NCBI GenBank assembly: GCA_903875215.1
Contig: CAIQVH010000021.1
Location: 62,001 to 126,000, forward strand
From: an uncultured Anaerolineae bacterium
GTDB taxonomy: Bacteria > Chloroflexota > Anaerolineae > Anaerolineales > Villigracilaceae
DNA length: 64,000 nucleotides
Direction: 5' to 3'
The translations under genes were made by a program, and so were the position numbers. The notes under the pieces are model-generated. The model was not told the origin of the DNA. It made no database searches and saw nothing but the letters and a program-made list of their open reading frames with translations. Each line of letters starts with the position of its first letter. Positions within the stretch are counted from its first letter, which is position 1. This document shows positions 58,674 to 64,000 of the stretch, piece by piece.

Positions 58674-60344
58674 CTACTGTGTGCGCGGCACCCAGGCCAG
58701 TACCGAGGTGCCATTCTCGGGCGCGGAGTTAATTTCCACATCTCCGCCGACATGATGGGCGCGGGTGTGCATATTGGAAAGACCGTGCCCGAGCGTCATG
58801 GATTTTTCCGCCATTTCAAAGCCCCGGCCGTTATCGCGGATTTCGAGCATGTAGCGTTCCGCCGAGGCCCAGACATTGATTTCCACCTTCTTGGCGTGCG
58901 CGTGTTTGGCGGCATTCGCCAGGGCCTCCTGGCAGATGTGGAACATCGCCAGCGCCTGGGGCTGGGTCAACTCTTTCAGGTCGTCCGGGTCGCCGATCAG
59001 CACAGCATCGGCAAGAGTATTGATGCGGAACTCGACCAGCAGGCGCTTCAGGCCATCGAGCAGGTTTTCATTGCCAAACTGGCGCGGGCGCAGGTCTAAA
59101 ATATATGAGCGAATGTCACGGATGGTGTGATTCAGACTGTCAATTGCCTGCTGAATGCGTTCCTGGCTGCGCGAGGGCTCTTCCACCGCCAGCAGGCGGG
59201 CATGTTCCAGCACCAGTCCCACGCCATAAATCGACTGGATGATGCCGTCGTGCAGATCCATGCCGATCCGGTCGCGTTCTTCCAGCACCGCCAGGCGGCG
59301 GGCATCATTATGCAGGCGGGCATTTTCGATGGCCAGGCCGGCCCAACTTCCAATGGCGGTGATGACCTGAATATCATGCTCGTTCAGAGGGTTTGCGCTT
59401 CGCGTAACCGCACTCAGTACGCCGACCAGGTTGCCGCTGGAAGTCAGCGGAAAGCAGGCCATTTGGCGAAAGCCGGCCTTGACCACCGCATCACGCAGGT
59501 AGCGCACATCATTGGCCAGGTCATGGCTGACAACCGGGTCATTCGACTGGGCCACCAGCCCCACCAGCCCCTCGCCAATGTTAAAACGGTTGCGGGTCCA
59601 GAAAGCTTCGGCGGCCTGACCGCGGTGCAGGACCAGGCGCAGGGTTTGCTTGTCTTCTTCGAGCAGGAAAATCTCCCCCGATTCGACATCCATGTAATCC
59701 ATCACCAGCGAGAGTGTTTTATGCAGGATTTCATCCAACTTAAGCGAGGAAGTCAGCCCTTCGGCAATATTGTTAAGTAACGCCAGGTCCTGGTTGCGGC
59801 GCGTCAGGGTTTGATCACGCTCCTTGAGATCCTCGTACAGGCTGGCATTGTGGATCGCCACTGCCGCGTAAGCCGCCAGCATCTGGATGATGCGCTCGTC
59901 ATCGGCGGTGAACTCATCCAGGCCCAGCTTCTCCGTCAGGTAGATTTGGCCATACTGATCCTCGCCCAGCCGGATGGGCACTCCCAGGAACGAACGCATG
60001 TGCGGGTGGTTGCGTGGAAAACCCACACTGCGCGTATCGCGCTGCATTTCTGCCACGCGGATCGACTGGTCAGTGTCCATCAACGCGCCAATCAGCCCGT
60101 GCCCCATAGGCGGGTGCGGAATGCGCCGGATCTCGTTATCTGTCATGCCAACCGAAATAAATTGTTTCAGCTTGCCATTTTCCCCCAGAACTCCCAGCGC
60201 GGCATAACGCGCCTGGGCTTGCTCGCAGGCCACGGAAGCAATGCGTTCAAGCAGGGTTTCCAGAGAAATATCTTCAACAAGCTGCAAACTGGCCTGGTGA
60301 AGCGCAACCAGGCGCTCCTCCAATTGCTGGCGCGTCAGTAGCAT
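58674..60344 (-). CDS. GAF-domain sensor histidine kinase, NarX/HisKA_3 type
   Basis: This is a 556-residue soluble kinase with two GAF domains (about 20-165 and 195-345), a HisKA_3 dimerisation region with phospho-His365 in MDLHDGIIQSI, and a HATPase domain (EALANAAKHAHAKKVEI, IRDNGRGFE, GHGLSNMHTRA). It has no membrane helix, so it senses a cytoplasmic signal such as a small ligand or redox state. ATG 60344 is six bases after AGAGGAG; the ATG at 60350 directly abuts it. No regulator is adjacent; the NarL-type protein at 47034 is a candidate partner. Confidence 0.94.
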   Translation of the reverse strand: MLLTRQQLEERLVALHQASLQLVEDISLETLLERIASVACEQAQARYAALGVLGENGKLKQFISVGMTDNEIRRIPHPPMGHGLIGALMDTDQSIRVAEMQRDTRSVGFPRNHPHMRSFLGVPIRLGEDQYGQIYLTEKLGLDEFTADDERIIQMLAAYAAVAIHNASLYEDLKERDQTLTRRNQDLALLNNIAEGLTSSLKLDEILHKTLSLVMDYMDVESGEIFLLEEDKQTLRLVLHRGQAAEAFWTRNRFNIGEGLVGLVAQSNDPVVSHDLANDVRYLRDAVVKAGFRQMACFPLTSSGNLVGVLSAVTRSANPLNEHDIQVITAIGSWAGLAIENARLHNDARRLAVLEERDRIGMDLHDGIIQSIYGVGLVLEHARLLAVEEPSRSQERIQQAIDSLNHTIRDIRSYILDLRPRQFGNENLLDGLKRLLVEFRINTLADAVLIGDPDDLKELTQPQALAMFHICQEALANAAKHAHAKKVEINVWASAERYMLEIRDNGRGFEMAEKSMTLGHGLSNMHTRAHHVGGDVEINSAPENGTSVLAWVPRTQ

Positions 60345-60364
60345 GGGCATCTCCTCTTGGAGAT

Positions 60365-60393
60365 ATTCTACCTTAGCCCTCCAAATTGTTCAA
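60365..60393 (-). promoter_or_regulatory. Promoter of the histidine kinase gene
   Basis: TTGAAC (60388-60393), a 17-base spacer and TAGAAT (60365-60370) on the minus strand predict a start near 60358 and a very short leader. Confidence 0.65.
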
Positions 60394-60458
60394 GCTGATA
60401 GATTTTGCCAGAAGGAGCCGGTACAATCAAGCTACAGTCTGATTTTTAAGGATGCGCT

Positions 60459-61730
60459 ATGGCTACCTCCCGCCTGCCCGGTTTTTACAACCTGACCCTC
60501 GAACAACGCCTGGCCCAAACCGCTGCCGCAGCGGAGCTGACCCCGCCGGAGCTGGCCGCCTGGGCCTCGGGCGGAATCAACCCTGAAGCCGCCGACCATA
60601 TGATCGAAAACGCGGTCGGTCTGCACAGCCTGCCGCTCGGCATCGGGCTTAACTTCCAGGTAAACGGTCGTGATGTGCTGGTGCCGATGGCGATTGAGGA
60701 GCCTTCCGTCGTCGCCGGGGCATCCTTCATGGCCAAACTGGCTCGTGCCGGCGGCGGTTTCCATACCACCTCCAGCGACCCGCTGATGATCGGGCAGATG
60801 CAGGTCATTCGGGTGCAAAACTTACACGAAGCAAAGTTCAAAATCTACGAGAAAAAAGCCGAACTGCTGGCCGAGGCGGATTCAATAGACCCGGTTTTGA
60901 AGAAGTTTGGCGGAGGAGCCAGGGACATCGAAGTCCGACTCATCGAGGAGTCGGTGATTGGCCCCTTCCTCGTGATCCATCTCATCTATGATGTGCGCGA
61001 TGCGATGGGCGCAAATGCCGTCAACACGGCCTGCGAGCGCCTGGCTCCGCGCGTTGAGCAAATTACCGGCGGAAAAGTTCATCTGCGGATTCTTTCCAAC
61101 CTGGCCGACCGGCGCATCGCCCGGGCACGCTGCACCATCCCTGTGAGCGCATTGGCGTTTGACAATTTTTCCGGTGAAGCTGTGCGCGATGGCATCATCG
61201 CCGCCTATGCTTTTGCCGCGGCAGACCCGTATCGCGCAGCGACGCACAACAAGGGCATTATGAACGGCGTGGATGCGGTGGTGATTGCCAGCGGCAACGA
61301 CTGGCGCGCCATTGAAGCCGGGGCGCACGCTTACGCGGCCCGCTGCGGGCGTTATACCAGCCTTTCGACGTGGAACCAGGATTCCGATGGGAACCTGGTT
61401 GGGACGCTGGAAATGCCGATGGCCGTAGGCATCATCGGCGGGGCAACCAAAGTTCATCCCGCTGCCAAAGCCGCGATCCAATTGATGGGTGTTAAAACCG
61501 CCTCGGAACTGGCTGAAATCATCGTCGCGGTTGGGTTGGCCCAGAATATGGCCGCCTTGCGCGCCCTCGCTACGGAGGGCATCCAGCGCGGGCACATGAG
61601 CTTGCATGCGCGCCAGGTGGCGATCGCTGCCGGGGCGTCGGGTGAGCAGGTTGAAAAGCTCGCCGCGCAACTGGTGGCCGAAAAAACCGTCCGTATTGAC
61701 CGGGCTGAGGAAATTTTGAAAAGCTGGTAA
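60459..61730 (+). CDS. Hydroxymethylglutaryl-CoA reductase, class II
   Basis: This 423-residue enzyme interconverts HMG-CoA and mevalonate. It has ENAVGLHSLPLGIGLNF, the catalytic Glu in EEPSVVAGAS, DAMGANAVNT, the catalytic Lys in HNKGIMNGVD, the Asp in GNDWRAIEAG and the His pair in GHMSLHA (His379, His383). The length and lack of a membrane domain match class II enzymes. HMG-CoA synthase and thiolase genes follow, so the biosynthetic direction is likely. AAGGATG precedes the ATG. Confidence 0.95.
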   Translation: MATSRLPGFYNLTLEQRLAQTAAAAELTPPELAAWASGGINPEAADHMIENAVGLHSLPLGIGLNFQVNGRDVLVPMAIEEPSVVAGASFMAKLARAGGGFHTTSSDPLMIGQMQVIRVQNLHEAKFKIYEKKAELLAEADSIDPVLKKFGGGARDIEVRLIEESVIGPFLVIHLIYDVRDAMGANAVNTACERLAPRVEQITGGKVHLRILSNLADRRIARARCTIPVSALAFDNFSGEAVRDGIIAAYAFAAADPYRAATHNKGIMNGVDAVVIASGNDWRAIEAGAHAYAARCGRYTSLSTWNQDSDGNLVGTLEMPMAVGIIGGATKVHPAAKAAIQLMGVKTASELAEIIVAVGLAQNMAALRALATEGIQRGHMSLHARQVAIAAGASGEQVEKLAAQLVAEKTVRIDRAEEILKSW

Positions 61731-61739
61731 ACTGCGCGG

Positions 61740-62495
61740 ATGAGGCTGATGATCCATCCCGCAGTTGATCCCTTGCTCGAAAAGCTTCTGCATGCTGCGC
61801 AGGCTGCGCTTGGCGGGCAATTCCTGGGGCTTTATTTGCACGGTTCGCTGGCGGTCGGCGATTTTAACCCCGCAACCAGTGATATTGATTTTGTCGGCGT
61901 GACCAGCGGGCCGCTGGCTGAGCCAGAAATCAAATCGCTGGAAGCCCTGCACACCCGGTTGCTGGCTGCCGACCCCAAATGGGCCTACCAGTTGGAAGGC
62001 TCTTACATTCCCGCCGCAGATTTGCGCCGTTATGACCCGCTGAATGGACCCTACCCGAGTGTACACGAAGGCCGTTTCTATCTCGCCCGGCACGAAAGTC
62101 ACTGGATTTTGCAGCGTCACATTTTGCGCAAACAAGGCGTCATCCTGGCTGGCCCTGGCCTTCGCGACCTGATCGATCCGGTCAGTGCCGAGGACCTGCG
62201 CGGCGCACTTGGACAGTTCTTGCGCGAATGGTGGCTTCCGCTGCTGGATCATCCCGCCAGACTGGCCGGGGATGATTATCAGGCCTACGCGGTGTTGACC
62301 ATGTGCCGGATGCTGTATACCTTTGAAAACGGCGTCATTGCCTCCAAGCCGGTTTCGGCCCGCTGGGCCCAGGCCGCGTTTCCAGCGCAGGCTGAACTGA
62401 TTCAGCGGGCGCTTGATTGGCCTGAAAAACCGCTTGAGCGGGTTGCTGAAATCCGCGCCTTAATTCGATTTACTGCAAGAAAAATCCTGGAATAG
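61740..62495 (+). CDS. Nucleotidyltransferase, aminoglycoside adenylyltransferase-like
   Basis: This 251-residue protein has the minimal nucleotidyltransferase motif LHGSLAVGDFNPATSDIDF near residues 33-51 (GSx4GD...DxD), with the helical AadA/DUF4111-like C-terminal part (LREWWLPLL, YAVLTMCRMLYTFENGVIASK). Homologues can adenylylate aminoglycosides, but a resistance role cannot be assumed. It starts nine bases after the HMG-CoA reductase stop. ATG 61749 is an alternative start. Its place inside a mevalonate cluster is unexplained. Confidence 0.82.
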   Translation: MRLMIHPAVDPLLEKLLHAAQAALGGQFLGLYLHGSLAVGDFNPATSDIDFVGVTSGPLAEPEIKSLEALHTRLLAADPKWAYQLEGSYIPAADLRRYDPLNGPYPSVHEGRFYLARHESHWILQRHILRKQGVILAGPGLRDLIDPVSAEDLRGALGQFLREWWLPLLDHPARLAGDDYQAYAVLTMCRMLYTFENGVIASKPVSARWAQAAFPAQAELIQRALDWPEKPLERVAEIRALIRFTARKILE

Positions 62496-62534
62496 CAGGG
62501 AGCCGTCTGGCGGCCACCCTGCGGGAGAAAACCC

Positions 62535-63596
62535 ATGCCAAACACTCTGCTCACCCCCAACCGCCCGGTCGGCATCGTTGGTTACGGTTCGTATGTGCCG
62601 CGGTATCGCATTGCGGCCAGGGAGATTGCCCGCGTCTGGGCGGGCAGCAAAGGCGGACTGCCGGTTAAAGAAAAAGCCGTGCCCGGCCTGGATGAAGATG
62701 TCATCACCATGTCGATCGAGGCGGCCCGTAATGCCATGCTGCGGGCGCAGATCGAGCCTGCGCAGCTGCGCGCCGTCTGGGTGGGTTCGGAATCGCACCC
62801 GTACGCCGTCAAACCGACTTCAACCGTCGTAGCCGAAGCCATCGGCGCCGTGCCGCACATCCAGGCCGGAGACTGGGAATTCGCCTGCAAGGCCGGGACG
62901 GAAGCGATGGTCGCCGCGATGGGCTTTGTCGGTTCGGGCATGGCCGATTATGCGCTGGCCATCGGCATGGATACCGCCCAGGGCAAGCCCGGCGACGCGC
63001 TGGAATACACAGCCGCGGCGGGCGGCGCGGCTTTCATCATCGGCCCGGCGGAAAATGCCCTGGCGACTTTGAACGCCTCCTATTCCTATGTTACCGATAC
63101 GCCCGATTTCTGGCGGCGTGAATATCAGAAATATCCCGAACATGGTGTGCGCTTCACCGGCGAGCCGGCCTACTTCCAGCACATTACCTCCTCTTCTAAA
63201 ACCCTGATGGCAGAATTGGGCACAACCGCCAAAGACTACCAGTGGGCCGTTTTTCACCAGCCCAACACCAAGTTCCCGCAGCGTGCCGCGCAGATGCTGG
63301 GATTCACCCCTGAGCAAATCGCCCCGGGGTTGCTGGTGCCGGTCATCGGCAACACTTATTCGGGTGCTTCCATCATAGGGCTGACCGCCATCCTCGATAT
63401 TGCCAAGCCCGGCGACCGCATCTTGCTGGCTTCCTTCGGCTCCGGAGCTGGCTCCGACGCCTTCGACATCACCGTCACCGATAAAATTACCCTGCGCGCC
63501 GGGCTGGCCCGCAAAACCCAGGAATACATCGCCCGCCGCACCGAAATCGACTACGCCACCTACGCGCGCTATCGTGACAAGATCACGATGAAGTAA
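62535..63596 (+). CDS. Hydroxymethylglutaryl-CoA synthase, archaeal type
   Basis: This 353-residue thiolase-fold enzyme condenses acetyl-CoA with acetoacetyl-CoA. It has the catalytic Cys118 in [11 protein letters not shown], His241 in FHQPNTKFP and the start [14 protein letters not shown]. The length and blocks match the archaeal MvaS-like form (about 350 residues) that forms a complex with a thiolase and a DUF35 protein. The thiolase gene follows 27 bases downstream. GGGAGAAAACCC precedes the ATG. Confidence 0.95.
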   Translation: MPNTLLTPNRPVGIVGYGSYVPRYRIAAREIARVWAGSKGGLPVKEKAVPGLDEDVITMSIEAARNAMLRAQIEPAQLRAVWVGSESHPYAVKPTSTVVAEAIGAVPHIQAGDWEFACKAGTEAMVAAMGFVGSGMADYALAIGMDTAQGKPGDALEYTAAAGGAAFIIGPAENALATLNASYSYVTDTPDFWRREYQKYPEHGVRFTGEPAYFQHITSSSKTLMAELGTTAKDYQWAVFHQPNTKFPQRAAQMLGFTPEQIAPGLLVPVIGNTYSGASIIGLTAILDIAKPGDRILLASFGSGAGSDAFDITVTDKITLRAGLARKTQEYIARRTEIDYATYARYRDKITMK

Positions 63597-63623
63597 TCAG
63601 CGGATAGATAGAAACGGATTTTT

Positions 63624-64000
63624 ATGACAGATGTCATTCTTGCAGGAATTGGACAAACCGAAGTTGGCGAACATTGGGGCATCGCACTGCGCGATCTGGC
63701 GTTAACCGCCATTCGGCAGGCCCAGGCCGATAGCGGCGGGCTCGAACCCGGCGCTTTGTTCGTCGGGAACATGCTCGCCCCGAATCTTTCCAACCAGGCC
63801 CACCTGGGCGTATTGCTGGCCGATCACTGTGGATTGCGCGGCATTGAAGCCGTCACCGTCGAAGCAGCTGGGGCCTCGGGTGGCGCCGCCCTGCGCCAGG
63901 GCTACCTGGCGATCAAAAGCGGCCTGGTGGATGTGGCGCTGGTCGTGGGGGTGGAAAAATTCACCGACCAGGTCGGCGCAGGTGTGGATGCGGCCGTTGC
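63624..64000 (+). CDS. Acetyl-CoA acetyltransferase-like thiolase, N-terminal part
   Basis: About 125 N-terminal residues of an archaeal/SCP2-type thiolase are visible before the window ends: DVILAGIGQTEVGEHWGIAL, ALFVGNMLAPNLSNQAHLG and VDVALVVGVEKFTD. This enzyme would supply acetoacetyl-CoA to the HMG-CoA synthase. At the place where relatives have the nucleophilic Cys (consensus AACASGG), this protein reads EAAGASGGAAL, with Gly83. The base sequence there is unambiguous (GCT GGG GCC). Whether another residue takes over cannot be judged from the fragment. Confidence 0.88.
   Translation, partial: MTDVILAGIGQTEVGEHWGIALRDLALTAIRQAQADSGGLEPGALFVGNMLAPNLSNQAHLGVLLADHCGLRGIEAVTVEAAGASGGAALRQGYLAIKSGLVDVALVVGVEKFTDQVGAGVDAAV

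Noticed and set aside
60882-62252. Open frame of 456 codons on the minus strand
   Set aside because: It is antisense to the HMG-CoA reductase and nucleotidyltransferase genes.

Overview
The window reads as chromosomal DNA of a GC-rich, anaerobic bacterium. The best fit is the phylum Chloroflexota, class Anaerolineae; this is inference. The evidence is pyruvate- and indolepyruvate:ferredoxin oxidoreductases, secreted proteins with NBR1-type Ig-like, LysM and SH3-like modules on Thr/Pro-rich linkers, an archaeal-type HMG-CoA synthase beside HMG-CoA reductase, and a stand-alone rpoC with a long coiled-coil insert. I see no phage, plasmid or insertion-sequence genes, no CRISPR array and no tRNA or rRNA gene. 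The window is mostly core genome, with lineage-specific signalling and envelope genes.

Layout. 1-3.8 kb (-): recQ, a SWIM zinc-finger protein cut by the window edge, and a GyrI-like protein. 3.8-6.4 kb (+): a coiled-coil protein with gyrase-pinwheel-like repeats and an ATPase-only Hsp70. 6.4-10.9 kb (-): a class V aminotransferase with a fused IorA-IorB and a Crp/Fnr regulator. 11.1-24.9 kb (+): an NBR1-domain secreted protein, a peptide ABC importer lacking its ATPases, a methyltransferase, a LysM lipoprotein, a NUDIX hydrolase, nifJ and a DHOD-like enzyme. 25-28.7 kb (-): rpsU-infA, a C45-family hydrolase, a FAD oxidoreductase and an FmdB zinc ribbon. 29-39.4 kb (mostly +): rpoC, an SH3-like lipoprotein, gyrA, a PlsC-like acyltransferase and radC. 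39.4-41 kb (-): a DapA-family lyase and a metallophosphoesterase. 41.1-46.9 kb (+): a six-gene Ser/Thr signalling operon. 47-49.5 kb (+): a NarL-type regulator and a GT-C-like membrane protein. 49.5-53.8 kb (-): yqeY-pgpH-ybeY-dgkA-nfo. 53.8-55.8 kb: a HetC-like gene diverging from a cobalamin adenosyltransferase/DUF554 pair. 55.8-60.3 kb (-): dnaA, a candidate origin, an EamA transporter and a GAF histidine kinase. 60.4-64 kb (+): HMG-CoA reductase, a nucleotidyltransferase, HMG-CoA synthase and a thiolase cut by the window edge.

The most interesting unit is the operon at 41.1-46.9 kb. It joins a Ser/Thr kinase with a cytoplasmic beta-propeller, a PP2C phosphatase, a J-domain/von Willebrand A fusion, a zinc-ribbon/FHA protein, a small orphan protein and an OmpR-type regulator behind one strong promoter. 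It resembles a kinase-phosphatase-VWA triad with added phosphopeptide-reading and chaperone modules. Regulatory signals of note are start codons 6-7 bases after TATAAT boxes (leaderless transcripts), an Fnr-geometry palindrome centred at -41.5 of the aminotransferase/ior promoter, and a terminator hairpin in the rpsU-infA leader.
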